64,000 nt of DNA from contig CANQBG010000001.1 in assembly GCA_947588985.1 (NCBI GenBank), positions 143,973 through 207,972 of the forward strand. The letters run 5' to 3'. The notes beneath the pieces were generated by a model. It made no database searches. It was not told the origin of the DNA and saw only the letters and a list, made by a program, of their open reading frames with translations. Made by a program: the position numbers and the translations under genes. The stretch is from an uncultured Clostridia bacterium. GTDB lineage: Bacteria; Bacillota; Clostridia; Christensenellales; Borkfalkiaceae. Below, piece after piece: positions 9,780 to 18,334 of the stretch. The stretch's first letter is position 1; the number at the start of each line of letters is the position of its first letter.

Positions 9780-10487
9780 CTATTCACTGTCCTGAAGCAG
9801 GACATAGGTTTCGATAAAACGGGATACGCTCTCCCGCACCCTCTCCCACTCCGTGAACGCCTTGCGGTATTCGATCGACCAATCCGTGACGACGCCGAGG
9901 ATATCCGAACGGAGAAACGGCCCCGAAACGCGGGAATCCTTGCTGTCCGGACGGTTATCCCCCATCACGAAGATCTCCCCTTCCCCGAGCACGACTTCAT
10001 CGAAATCGTCGTGCATGCCGCCATAGACGTAGGGCTCTTCGAGCGGCGCATACGCCTCTCCCGCCTTGGCGAGATAGACGATGCCTCTCTCACACTTGAT
10101 CTTATCGCCCTCCACGGCGATGAGCCGCTTGATGATGGTGTGCGAGCCCGGGCCGAGGTTGTAATTCGAATAGTTGGCAACGTCTACGATGACGATATCG
10201 CCCCGCTCGGCGGCCTTGCTGCGGTGCGCATAGACGATGTCTCCGCTCTGGATGGTCCGCTCCATCGAGCTACCCGAGACGTCCACCACAAAGTAATTCT
10301 GCGCGAGATAGGACCTCCAACCGTACAGAAGCGTGCAGATGAGGAGCACGGCAAGGATGAAGCCGAAGATCACCCCCTTGCGCACGGGTTCCCGTGCGTC
10401 CGCGAGCATGCGCGGAGGCCGCTCCCTCCGATAATTGCCCGATCTCATGATCCGTTTGAGATCGTCGAGCGTGCGCCGTGCGATCAT
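9780..10487 (-). CDS. lepB: Signal peptidase I
   Basis: 235 residues with one N-terminal membrane anchor (about 38-58) and an outside catalytic domain. The Ser nucleophile is in DVSGSSMERTI and the Lys general base in TIIKRLIAVEGDKI. The signature box GDNRPDSKDSR is intact. It removes signal peptides from secreted preproteins. The start ATG 10487 has GGAAGG upstream. The N-terminal cytoplasmic tail of about 35 basic residues is longer than in Bacillus SipS. Confidence 0.93.
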   Translation of the reverse strand: MIARRTLDDLKRIMRSGNYRRERPPRMLADAREPVRKGVIFGFILAVLLICTLLYGWRSYLAQNYFVVDVSGSSMERTIQSGDIVYAHRSKAAERGDIVIVDVANYSNYNLGPGSHTIIKRLIAVEGDKIKCERGIVYLAKAGEAYAPLEEPYVYGGMHDDFDEVVLGEGEIFVMGDNRPDSKDSRVSGPFLRSDILGVVTDWSIEYRKAFTEWERVRESVSRFIETYVLLQDSE

Positions 10488-10535
10488 AGGGCCTTCCCCC
10501 TCCGATGAAAAACTTTCGCCATTGCGCTCGCTCCG

Positions 10536-12218
10536 TCAGATCCAAAGCACATTGTTGATGAGAACGTCGTCCTCGCTGAAGAAGGCGACGGAGACGACGC
10601 CCGCGAAGTCTTTCAGGGGGGCCCCCGTCTCGGACTTGAAATCCGTCGGATCAATCAGATAGCTCTTCCACATGCCTCCGCCCTCGACGGTGACATCCAC
10701 GGAATAGCCGTCCTTCTCCTCCTCGTCTTTATAGAAGATGACGCGGAGAGGGGCAGTCTTGCACACATAGGCGTCGAAGTGGAAGGACGCGCCCTCGGGC
10801 GGTTCGTAGCGCGCCTCCCCCACGCGGTAAGAGACGATGCCCGGCGTGGTGGCAATGCCCTTGATCCCGCCGTACCCGGGGAGCTGGCGGATGCTCGAAT
10901 TGGCGCCCTCGGCAAAGCAATCGGCCACCGAGCCCGTCCGCTTCCAGAAGGTGGAGAATCCGTTGCGCTGTTCCCCTTCGCTGTAAATTACCCGGGAGCG
11001 CGGAATGGCGTTCGCATAGCGCTTGTCCGTATTGACCTCTAAGATCTTGGAGGTGACGGAAAATCCGTTGGAATACTTGACGAAGGCATAGACGAGCGCC
11101 TTGCGGATCCCGAGATAGAGCCGGAGCGGGACCTTCCCCACGTTTTTATTGAGGTCCTCGAGGCGGCCGATGACGCGCGTCCAATCCCGCGTCTTGAAAG
11201 CGGCGACGTTTTCCGTGTAAAAGACGCCGAACTCCTCGATCTCGCCCATGGGATCGAAGGTCCCCGTCGCGATGAGGTTGCCCTGCTCGTCCTCTCCCAC
11301 TTCGAGCGCAATGGGTTTGGAGAGGAACACCGTGCGGCCGCGCAAAAATTTATCCAGGAAGAGCTCGATATCCCTGAGCGCGTGCGTCCCCACCAATCCG
11401 CTTCCGTGGGCCGAGAACAGGATGGCCTTATCGAGAGCGGGATCGATCTGGCGGAAGGTATCGTAGACGCGGTCGTGGTTGTATTTTTTATCGTTGATGG
11501 CCGAGACGAGGAGAACGGGGCATTTGATATGGGGCGCATAGCTCTGCGAATCGATCCCCGCGATAAAGCGGTGCCGCTCCTCATCGAGGATGCGGTTGCT
11601 CTCCTCGTCGAATTTATTGATCCCGCGATAGGCGAGCCAACCCGCTGCGCACACGGAGATCATGCAGGAGAGCTTGGCATACGGCGCGATCTTGAACAAG
11701 ATCTCACCGCCCGTGCGGAGACCGATGGCGCCGACTTCCGTCACCTCCTCCCTGCGGTGGAGATAGCTCACGGCATACCGTGCGACGGCCGCCCATTCAT
11801 ACCAGCTCGTCTCACGGGCCGTCTTGTCGCAATAATCCACGCACCTTCCCGCGCGCGCATAGTTGGCGTAGTCCACGAGCTTGGGATAGACGGTGAAGCG
11901 CGCATCGCTGCGTTCGCCGCAATAATCGACGGCCAGCACGCCATACCCCGCGCGGACATAGCGGAAGATGAGCCGCTCGTCGAAGAGCCGCCCCGCCTCG
12001 AAGAGAATGAGGACGGCGGGAAACTTCGCAGCCGCTTCCGGGAAATAATATTCGGCATAGATCTTCACTCTGCCGGCGCCCGAGCCGACGTTTCTGCCGT
12101 AAAAATAGAGTTCACGCTTTACATACCCGTCCTCCCGTCGTTCGGAAAGCAATTCCTCGTTGGGAGGCAGGGAATCGTCGAAATCCTGCCATAGCGTGAT
12201 CGGGGTCAAAATCGCCAA
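10536..12218 (-). CDS. Alpha/beta-hydrolase-fold protein with C-terminal beta domain, nucleophile apparently lost
   Basis: 560 residues; TTG start at 12218 with GAGGT about 9 nt upstream. Residues about 20-300 resemble the acetyl-esterase/dienelactone-hydrolase type of alpha/beta hydrolase: AVLILFEAGRLFD, YGVLAVDYCG, CPVLLVSAINDKK and the late His region FSAHGSGLVGTH. The nucleophile elbow that should read GxSxG is GLRTGG, with no Ser, Cys or Asp in the catalytic place. The last 150 residues look like a beta-sandwich ending FFSEDDVLINNVLWI. There is no signal peptide. It may be a pseudoenzyme or may use another residue. It is 10 bp downstream of sbcC. Confidence 0.65.
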   Translation of the reverse strand: MAILTPITLWQDFDDSLPPNEELLSERREDGYVKRELYFYGRNVGSGAGRVKIYAEYYFPEAAAKFPAVLILFEAGRLFDERLIFRYVRAGYGVLAVDYCGERSDARFTVYPKLVDYANYARAGRCVDYCDKTARETSWYEWAAVARYAVSYLHRREEVTEVGAIGLRTGGEILFKIAPYAKLSCMISVCAAGWLAYRGINKFDEESNRILDEERHRFIAGIDSQSYAPHIKCPVLLVSAINDKKYNHDRVYDTFRQIDPALDKAILFSAHGSGLVGTHALRDIELFLDKFLRGRTVFLSKPIALEVGEDEQGNLIATGTFDPMGEIEEFGVFYTENVAAFKTRDWTRVIGRLEDLNKNVGKVPLRLYLGIRKALVYAFVKYSNGFSVTSKILEVNTDKRYANAIPRSRVIYSEGEQRNGFSTFWKRTGSVADCFAEGANSSIRQLPGYGGIKGIATTPGIVSYRVGEARYEPPEGASFHFDAYVCKTAPLRVIFYKDEEEKDGYSVDVTVEGGGMWKSYLIDPTDFKSETGAPLKDFAGVVSVAFFSEDDVLINNVLWI

Positions 12219-12228
12219 AATTCTTACC

Positions 12229-14787
12229 TCACTTTTCGATCGTCGAACCGTGCTCCTCCGTCGCCTTTTTCACGGTGAGTTTGCGTTCGATCCGGTGCTT
12301 GAGTTCCGCCACGTGGGAGATGATCCCGATGCAAAACCGTTCGCTCCGCAATTTTTCAAGACTATCCATCACGGTATCGATGAGCTGCTCATCGAGGGTG
12401 CCGAAGCCTTCATCCAAAAAGAAGAACTCGATGGGCCGAAGGGAACGCGCGCAGATCTCCGCCCCGAGCGCCAAGGCGAGGGACAGGGAGACGAGGAAGG
12501 TCTCGCCGCCCGAAAGCGTGTTGACGCCGCGCAGTTCTCCGCCGTTGAAATTATCTCCGACAAAGAACCCTCCCTGATAGCGCAGGAAGTACCTTCCGCC
12601 CGTCAGCGAGACCAATCTGCCGCTCGCGTTGACGGCCACCGTCTCGAGGTGCTCCTCCGCCACAAACTCCATAAACCGATTGTTGTCGATGAGCTTTTTG
12701 AGCTTTTCGTAGAGGGTGCGCTTCCCCTCCGCTTCCCGCAATCTCTTCTCGAGATCGCGCTTTTCGAGGAGCATTGCCGTAAAGCGCGTAAGTCGCTCCT
12801 CGGAGACGGCCAGCCCCTTCGTACAGATGGAAAACTGCCCGGAAAGCTCCTCTGCACGCCGTTTTTCCGCCTCGACATGCTCCGCCGTGACGCTCAGATC
12901 GGCGCCGGAGAGCGCCTCCTTGCGGGCGGTCAACGCGGCGAGATCGCGCCGATAGGCCTCATAGCGTTTGGCGGCGTCCTCCGCATTGCCGTAGCGCCGG
13001 ATGAGCGCGATGGCCTCGTTCTCATCCCGGAAATCCCCGGCGCGCAGACATTCCCGAAAGCGCGTGCGCCCCTCTTCGAGGTTGCGCTTGGCGTTTTCCG
13101 CATTCCCTGCTGCCGCGGCGAGCACGGACTGCGCCCTCGTGTGTTCGGCCGAAGCCGCGCTCCTCGCCTCTGCACGGGCGCGCTTTTGCCTCCGTTTGGC
13201 GGCGAGTTCCTCCTCCACCTGCCCTTCCGGCCGCCCGGCCTCCCGCACGGCCCCGAGCTCTTCCAGCTCCTGTTTGATCCGGCGGAATTCCTCGGAGAGC
13301 TGCGTCAGTTTCTGGCGGCGCAACGCGTCCCGTCCGCGCAGTTTTTCGAGCTCGAGGAGCTCCCGCTTGATGGCATTGCGCTCCTTTTCCTGCGCCTCAT
13401 AGCGGGCGCGCAGCTCCGTGAACGCGATACGCTCTCCTCCGGAGAACCGCTTATATTTTTCCGCGAGCGGAAGGCTGTCCGCCGCTATCTCGGGATACTT
13501 TTCCGTGAGCGCATCGAGTTCCTCGGCAAACTGTGCATATTCCCCGCGGAGGAGGGCTTCTCTCCCGTGCGACTCAAGGTATTCGAGAAGGTTTTCATTG
13601 CCCAACTCCCCTTCCCGCACCTCGAGTTTGCGCTGTCTGTCGTCGAAATCCAATCCGGAAAACTCGTTCTCCGCATGAATGGCGCGCGTGATCTCCGCAA
13701 GCCGTTCTTCCGCACGCCGTTTGCGCCGCAACCGCTCGGCCGCGGCGGCCGCCTGCGCCTTCTCCCCGACGAGCGCTTCGATCTCGGCGTCCAACGCCTC
13801 GTCGTCGTCCTTCAGGCTTTCCCGATACTTCGTTTCGGCTTCATCCGCCCTGTTTTTTGCCTCGGAAAGCCGCCTTTGCATGGTCTCGCACTGCGCTTTC
13901 AAGCGCTTGCCTTCCTCCAAAGAGGCGACGACGGCCGAAGCCTTCTCCAATCTCGCAAGGTCTCCCGCTAGCGAATCGTATTCTTCCCGCTGCGCCTCCA
14001 ATTCGGAGAGCCGCGCCACAGTGCGTTCATATTCCGTTTTTTCCGCCAACGCGGCGGAAAGCCGCTTTTCCGCCTCACGCGCCTGCAAAAGCTCCGTCTT
14101 GAGCCGTTCCTCCTCTTCGGAAAGGCGCGCGATCTCTTCGCGGAGCGCCTCGTTGCCCTCCGCCGTGACCTCGGCATAGGGACGGAGCGAGGCCTCGAGC
14201 ACGTTGCTCTCCGCCGTATACCGCCGGACCGCCTCCCCCGCCTTGTAGATGAGTTTCTCGCCGTAGCGGTCGAGATCGAAGAGACGGGAAATGAGCTTCA
14301 AGCGCTCCGACCGCGGGGCCTTTACGAATTGCGCGAATTCGCCCTGCGGCAAGGCGATACACTTCTCGAAATCCTTCATTTCGAGGCCGATGACGTCGAG
14401 GAGCAGCTCCCGCGCGGGCATGACGCCCGTTGCCACGACCACGTCCGCGCCGTCCGTCTTTTCGTAGACGGTCACGTTGTGAGAATTTTCCTTGCGAGTA
14501 ATGCTCCGCTCTACGCGATAGATCCGCCGCTTGTCCCTGTAATCGATCTCGAACTCGAAGTGGACATAGGCCTCTTTGGAGCGGAAGTTGATGATGTCCG
14601 CGAGCCGTTCGCCGCGGCGGGTATTGCCATAGAGGGCAAAGGCGATACAATCCAAAATGGTGCTCTTGCCCGAGCCCGTATCCCCGAAGATGCCGAAAAT
14701 CCCGAATTCGAGGAGTTCGGTAAAGTCGATTTCTGCCCGTTCGGAGAAGGAATTGATGCCGTTGAAGGCGAGAAAACGCGGTTTCAT
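12229..14787 (-). CDS. sbcC: SbcC (Rad50-like) nuclease ATPase lacking a zinc hook
   Basis: 852 residues; the ATPase partner of SbcD in double-strand-break and hairpin cleavage. Start MKPRFLAFNGINSF at 14787 is fixed by the ATGA overlap with sbcD. Walker A GDTGSGKST and the Q-loop ALPQGEFAQF lie at the N-terminus; the signature LSGGETFLVSLSLALAL and Walker B FFFLDEGFGTLDE at the C-terminus. The arms between are long charged coiled coil. Typical SbcC is about 1000-1100 residues and has a CPxC zinc hook mid-arm; here no CxxC motif exists anywhere in the protein. Confidence 0.93.
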   Translation of the reverse strand: MKPRFLAFNGINSFSERAEIDFTELLEFGIFGIFGDTGSGKSTILDCIAFALYGNTRRGERLADIINFRSKEAYVHFEFEIDYRDKRRIYRVERSITRKENSHNVTVYEKTDGADVVVATGVMPARELLLDVIGLEMKDFEKCIALPQGEFAQFVKAPRSERLKLISRLFDLDRYGEKLIYKAGEAVRRYTAESNVLEASLRPYAEVTAEGNEALREEIARLSEEEERLKTELLQAREAEKRLSAALAEKTEYERTVARLSELEAQREEYDSLAGDLARLEKASAVVASLEEGKRLKAQCETMQRRLSEAKNRADEAETKYRESLKDDDEALDAEIEALVGEKAQAAAAAERLRRKRRAEERLAEITRAIHAENEFSGLDFDDRQRKLEVREGELGNENLLEYLESHGREALLRGEYAQFAEELDALTEKYPEIAADSLPLAEKYKRFSGGERIAFTELRARYEAQEKERNAIKRELLELEKLRGRDALRRQKLTQLSEEFRRIKQELEELGAVREAGRPEGQVEEELAAKRRQKRARAEARSAASAEHTRAQSVLAAAAGNAENAKRNLEEGRTRFRECLRAGDFRDENEAIALIRRYGNAEDAAKRYEAYRRDLAALTARKEALSGADLSVTAEHVEAEKRRAEELSGQFSICTKGLAVSEERLTRFTAMLLEKRDLEKRLREAEGKRTLYEKLKKLIDNNRFMEFVAEEHLETVAVNASGRLVSLTGGRYFLRYQGGFFVGDNFNGGELRGVNTLSGGETFLVSLSLALALGAEICARSLRPIEFFFLDEGFGTLDEQLIDTVMDSLEKLRSERFCIGIISHVAELKHRIERKLTVKKATEEHGSTIEK

Positions 14788-15932
14788 ACATCCTCCAAAA
14801 GCTGTAAAAATGCTTCTTTGAGTTCCCCGGCGGGCGCACCGCCGAATTTGATGCGGCAATACTCCTCAAAGAGCGCGCCGGCGTCGAGTTCGGAACGGCG
14901 GACGATGGGCGTCTCGTCCCCCATTTTGACATGGGTCATCAGGTTGACGAGGCCACAATTCGCCTCCTTGAGGGCGCGCGTCTGCTGCGTCGAAAGGGGT
15001 GCGTCGAGGTTGAGGGTGAGCGAGATCAGCTTATTTTCATTTTCCGCGAGCAGCCGCATGGCTCCGTCTACGCTGTTGCATTCGAGGCAGACGAGCTGCG
15101 ATCCGCTCTTCAGCGGAACAAATTCCGTCTCGACCGTCCTCCCCTCCGTTTTCAGGAGCGCCACGCCCTTCTCCGTGTTGGCTTCATCGAAGGAATATTG
15201 CAGGATGGAGCCGCTGTACGCCACGCCGCCCTGCAGCGTCTGCCGCCGATGGAGATGCCCGAGCGCGACATAATCGAATCCTTCAAAGACGGAGACGGGA
15301 ACGGCGCGCGCCCCGCCGAGCGAGATATCGCGTTCTCCGTCCGACCCCTTTCCGCCCGCCACAAAGAGATGGGTGATGAGGATATGCGGCGTCTTGCCGT
15401 CGTATGCGGCGTCGCCCTGTCCGATCCAACGCCGCACCTTCTCGGGATAGGTTTCCTCCGTCTTTTCCTCCTTGAGACGGGCCTCGCCGGGGTAAGAGAG
15501 CGCATTGAGATAGACGCGTTCCCCCTTCCCGTTTTGGATGACGGCGTAATTTTCCCCCGTCTCGACGGCCCGCGTCGCCCTGTCCGTCTCCGCGGCTTTG
15601 GGAAACGTGTGATTGCCGAAGAGGTAGATCCCCTCCTCCGCGGCGAGGGGCGCGGAAGCGGAAAGGCGCAGTGCGTCGTCGTGATTGCCCGCAATGAGGA
15701 CGACCGCCCGATCGCGACCGGCGAGTTTTTTCAGTGAACGGAAAAAGACCTCCTCGGCCTCTGCCGGAGGGAGACGGGTATCAAAGATATCGCCCGCAAC
15801 GAGCACGAGCTCGACGCCCCGCTCATCGCAGAGCGCGGCGATCTCGTCGAGGACTTCTGTTTGCTCGGGAAGGCGCTCTTTGTCCATGAGCCGCTTCCCG
15901 AGGTGCCAATCGGAGGTGTGCAGAATGGTCAT
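14784..15932 (-). CDS. sbcD: SbcD exonuclease subunit (Mre11-like)
   Basis: 382 residues. The start is ATG 15932 (MTILHTSDWHLGKRL); the open frame upstream is not conserved. Metallophosphoesterase motifs are intact and in order: SDWHLGK, GDIFD, GNHDD, ITHLFVAGGKG, GHLHRRQ. The C-terminal capping domain follows. It is first in the sbcDC unit, overlapping sbcC by 4 bases, and has its own promoter at 16007-16035. Confidence 0.95.
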   Translation of the reverse strand: MTILHTSDWHLGKRLMDKERLPEQTEVLDEIAALCDERGVELVLVAGDIFDTRLPPAEAEEVFFRSLKKLAGRDRAVVLIAGNHDDALRLSASAPLAAEEGIYLFGNHTFPKAAETDRATRAVETGENYAVIQNGKGERVYLNALSYPGEARLKEEKTEETYPEKVRRWIGQGDAAYDGKTPHILITHLFVAGGKGSDGERDISLGGARAVPVSVFEGFDYVALGHLHRRQTLQGGVAYSGSILQYSFDEANTEKGVALLKTEGRTVETEFVPLKSGSQLVCLECNSVDGAMRLLAENENKLISLTLNLDAPLSTQQTRALKEANCGLVNLMTHVKMGDETPIVRRSELDAGALFEEYCRIKFGGAPAGELKEAFLQLLEDV

Positions 15933-15978
15933 AAAAATTGATACCGGGGAATTTTTCCGCCGCTCGCCCAAAATCACT

Positions 15979-16006
15979 TTGCTTTTCGCGGGCGGTATGA
16001 TATACT
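15979..16006 (+). promoter_or_regulatory. Promoter for the DnaD-like gene
   Basis: -35 TTGCTT at 15979-15984 and -10 TATACT at 16001-16006 with a 16-bp spacer. It points to the gene starting at 16086. Its -10 directly abuts the -10 of the opposing sbcD promoter. Confidence 0.6.
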
Positions 16007-16035
16007 ATTATACAACGATTCCGATAAAAAAGCAA
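16007..16035 (-). promoter_or_regulatory. Promoter of sbcDC
   Basis: On the minus strand, -35 TTGCTT (16030-16035) and -10 TATAAT (16007-16012) are 17 bp apart. The predicted start is near 16000, giving a leader of about 70 nt to sbcD. It may feed the long collinear run down to rpiB. Confidence 0.7.
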
Positions 16036-16085
16036 GCGGCTATTGGGAACTTACGGAAAAATCCCTTGATTTTTAAGAGGCGAAT

Positions 16086-17804
16086 ATGTCATTCAGTTCT
16101 TTCTCCAAAGATCACAAAGAAAATTCCTTTACGAGCGTAGAAAATCGCTTTATCGAGAAATATCTCCCCGAAGCGGACGGCGACGCGGTGCGCGCCTACC
16201 TCTATGGGCTGTATCTCTGCGGGCTCGAACGGGATTTCGACGCCAAGAGCACCGCACAGCTTCTGCGCATCCCCTACGACCGCTTTCTCGAGATCTTCAC
16301 CTTCTGGGAGGAATGCGGGCTCGTGCAGATCCTCTCCCGCGAGCCCCTCTTTGTGGAGTATCTTCCCGTCAGCGCCGCCGTGGGCAAACCCAAGCCCATC
16401 CGGCCCGAGAAGTATCTCGAATTCAACCGCGAGCTGTTCAAACTTTTGCAGCGCGCCGGGAAGGATCTCAAGCCCTACGAACAGCAGCGCGTGCTCGAAT
16501 TCCTCGAAAATACCCCCATGGAACGGCAGGCATTTTTGCTCGTCGTGGAGTATTACGTCAAGAAAAACGGCGAAAAACTGAGCATGGCGCACGTGCTCAA
16601 CGCCGCGGCGAAACTTGCCCGCGAGAATAAGTATACATACGAGCAAGTCGAGGCCGAATACGCCGATTTCAACCGCCACGAAGAGGCCTTAAAGCACATC
16701 TTCGCCCTCCTTTCCATCTATCGGAAGCCGCAGGACGCCGATTACGCCATGCTTGAGACGTGGCTGCATGCCGGCATGCAGACGGAGGCCGTCTACGCCT
16801 GTGCGGAGGCCCTCAAAAAGGGCTCGCTCGGCTCCCTCGATCAGCTCGTCTCCGAACTCATCGCGGGGGGCTATCTCGAGGAATCTTCGGCGCGGGAATA
16901 CCTCGCGCTGCGCAACCAGCGTGCCGAGGCGGTGTTCCAAGTGGCAAGAAAGCTAGGCGTGAAAGTGCAGAATCCCCGCCCCTACATCGAGGAATACGCC
17001 GAAAAATGGTTGGAACGCGGCTACGACGCCGAGAGCCTCACCCTTGTTGCGGGGCTCGGACTCCGCCTCTCCTATGGATTTGCCGAACTCGATACCCTGC
17101 TCGACAAGCTCTATGCGGCGGGCATCGTGGATCCGGAAAGCGTGCGAACGTACTGCGCCGGGCAAGATAAACAGCTCAAACTGCTGCAAAAGATCCAGGC
17201 CGTTGTGGGCGTCATCAAAAAGACGCAGACCGCGCTCGACATGCTTGCAGCTTGGAAGAGTTGGAGCTTTTCGGAGGAGATGATCCTCGAGGCCGCCAAG
17301 CGAAGCGCCGGGGCGGCGGCACCTCTTTCCTATATGAATAAACTGCTTTCGGAATGGAAGCGGCTCGGCGCGTTCACCGTCTCGGAGATCCCCGAGCGAA
17401 CGCAGCAGACAGCCGTGCGGCAGACCTTCAAGAGCGAGGCCGCCATCGCGGCAGACGAGCGGAGCGACCGCGAACATTTCTATGCGGCGCGAAGAGAAAC
17501 CGCCCTCCGCCGCGTGGAACGCGCCCGCGCCATGGCCGAAAAGGACGCCGCCTACCGCGAGGCCACGGAAAAGCTCAGGGGCAGTCAGCTCGACCTCGCC
17601 AAGGCGGAGATGTTCGACCCTTCCTCCCTCCCCGCGATCCAGGAGGGCGTCCGCGCCGCCGAACAGCAACGCGCCGAGGCGCTCAAACGGCTCCGCCTCA
17701 CCGAGCGCGACTTCCTTCCCCAATACATCTGCGCGAAATGCTCGGACACTGGATTCTTGCCCGACGGCCGCGCCTGCGACTGCTATAAGAAGGGTCAGCC
17801 TTAA
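16086..17804 (+). CDS. DnaD-like primosomal protein fused to a helicase-loader zinc domain
   Basis: 572 residues. Residues about 20-120 resemble the winged-helix N-terminus of DnaD-like proteins. Two helical repeats follow, about 120-215 (LKPYEQQRVLEFLENTPM, FLLVVEYYVKK) and 285-430, of the DnaB2/DnaD C-terminal type used in PriA-dependent primosome assembly. The last 110 residues are instead like the start of clostridial DnaC/DnaI loaders: an Arg/Ala-rich helical pair, then LPQYICAKCSDTGFLPDGR and CDCYKK, a four-Cys zinc site. The protein stops just where the loader AAA+ domain would begin. A terminator follows at once. Ribosome site AGAGG at 16076. Confidence 0.8.
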   Translation: MSFSSFSKDHKENSFTSVENRFIEKYLPEADGDAVRAYLYGLYLCGLERDFDAKSTAQLLRIPYDRFLEIFTFWEECGLVQILSREPLFVEYLPVSAAVGKPKPIRPEKYLEFNRELFKLLQRAGKDLKPYEQQRVLEFLENTPMERQAFLLVVEYYVKKNGEKLSMAHVLNAAAKLARENKYTYEQVEAEYADFNRHEEALKHIFALLSIYRKPQDADYAMLETWLHAGMQTEAVYACAEALKKGSLGSLDQLVSELIAGGYLEESSAREYLALRNQRAEAVFQVARKLGVKVQNPRPYIEEYAEKWLERGYDAESLTLVAGLGLRLSYGFAELDTLLDKLYAAGIVDPESVRTYCAGQDKQLKLLQKIQAVVGVIKKTQTALDMLAAWKSWSFSEEMILEAAKRSAGAAAPLSYMNKLLSEWKRLGAFTVSEIPERTQQTAVRQTFKSEAAIAADERSDREHFYAARRETALRRVERARAMAEKDAAYREATEKLRGSQLDLAKAEMFDPSSLPAIQEGVRAAEQQRAEALKRLRLTERDFLPQYICAKCSDTGFLPDGRACDCYKKGQP

Positions 17805-17819
17805 AATGTTCCAAATACG

Positions 17820-17848
17820 AAAAGGCCTCGATTTGAGGCCTTTTCTTC
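17820..17848 (+). terminator. Rho-independent terminator of the DnaD-like gene
   Basis: A perfect 10-bp stem AAAAGGCCTC / GAGGCCTTTT (17820-17829 with 17835-17844) has a 5-nt loop and a T-rich tail, 15 nt after the stop codon. Confidence 0.9.
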
Positions 17849-17858
17849 TATAATCACA

Positions 17859-17902
17859 GTATTATGCGTGACACACATAATTGATTATGTCACACATAAT
17901 AC
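17859..17902. repeat. 44-nt palindromic element with GTATTATG / CATAATAC ends
   Basis: Outer arms of 15 nt (17859-17873 and 17888-17902) pair with a single mismatch. Inside, ATTATG/CATAAT pairs occur twice more. It lies between two convergent terminators, outside any gene. The same arms form the hairpin at 1537-1559. Confidence 0.7.
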
Positions 17903-17916
17903 ATCGCAAAACGCTT

Positions 17917-17952
17917 AAAATGGCGCATTTTCTTCGCGTTTTGCGCCATTTT
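17917..17952 (-). terminator. Terminator of the sigG-ylmC unit
   Basis: An 11-bp stem AAAATGGCGCA / TGCGCCATTTT (17917-17927 with 17942-17952) lies just downstream of ylmC. An alternative 9-bp stem GCAAAACGC / GCGTTTTGC (17906-17914 with 17936-17944) shares bases with it, so the two cannot form together. Confidence 0.7.
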
Positions 17953-17959
17953 CCCCGAT

Positions 17960-18295
17960 TTATTCATATTCCCCGTAATCTCTGCGGTCGGGCGGCCCGC
18001 CGCGCGAATAGGGCGCGGCTTCGGGGGGCTCTTCCCATCTCCCCTTCTTTTTATCCGGCTTCGGCGCGGCCTTGATCTCCACGAGGATCACGTCGATCCC
18101 GATCTTTTTGACGCAGCGGAGATCGATGAAGAGATCGGCCTTCCCCCAGCGAAAGCCCCTTCCTCCCGGGACGACGATGCCCTGCACCTTTCCCTCCGGC
18201 CACGTGAACACCACGTCGCAGACCTTTCCGAGCTGTTTGCCGTCGAGCAAGTTGATCGCTTCCTTCTTTTTCAGTTCCACATAACTCGTTTCCAC
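17960..18295 (-). CDS. ylmC: YlmC/YmxH family sporulation protein
   Basis: 111 residues starting with GTG at 18295. The first 80 residues are a PRC-barrel of the YlmC/YmxH type: LLDGKQLGKVCDVVFTWPEGKVQGIVVP and the segment IDLRCVKKIGIDVILVEI. The C-terminal 30 residues are charged, proline-rich and low in complexity. It lies 39 bp after sigG, as in many Clostridia, and is probably co-transcribed with it. Its exact role in sporulation is not known. Confidence 0.9.
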   Translation of the reverse strand: METSYVELKKKEAINLLDGKQLGKVCDVVFTWPEGKVQGIVVPGGRGFRWGKADLFIDLRCVKKIGIDVILVEIKAAPKPDKKKGRWEEPPEAAPYSRGGPPDRRDYGEYE

Positions 18296-18334
18296 ACCCC
18301 TATCCTATGCACGGGCGGGAAAAAAGTTACCCGC

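Noticed and set aside
12160..13971. Plus-strand open frame of 603 codons opposite sbcC
   Set aside because: SbcC motifs on the minus strand are unequivocal; the plus frame is an antisense shadow without family features.
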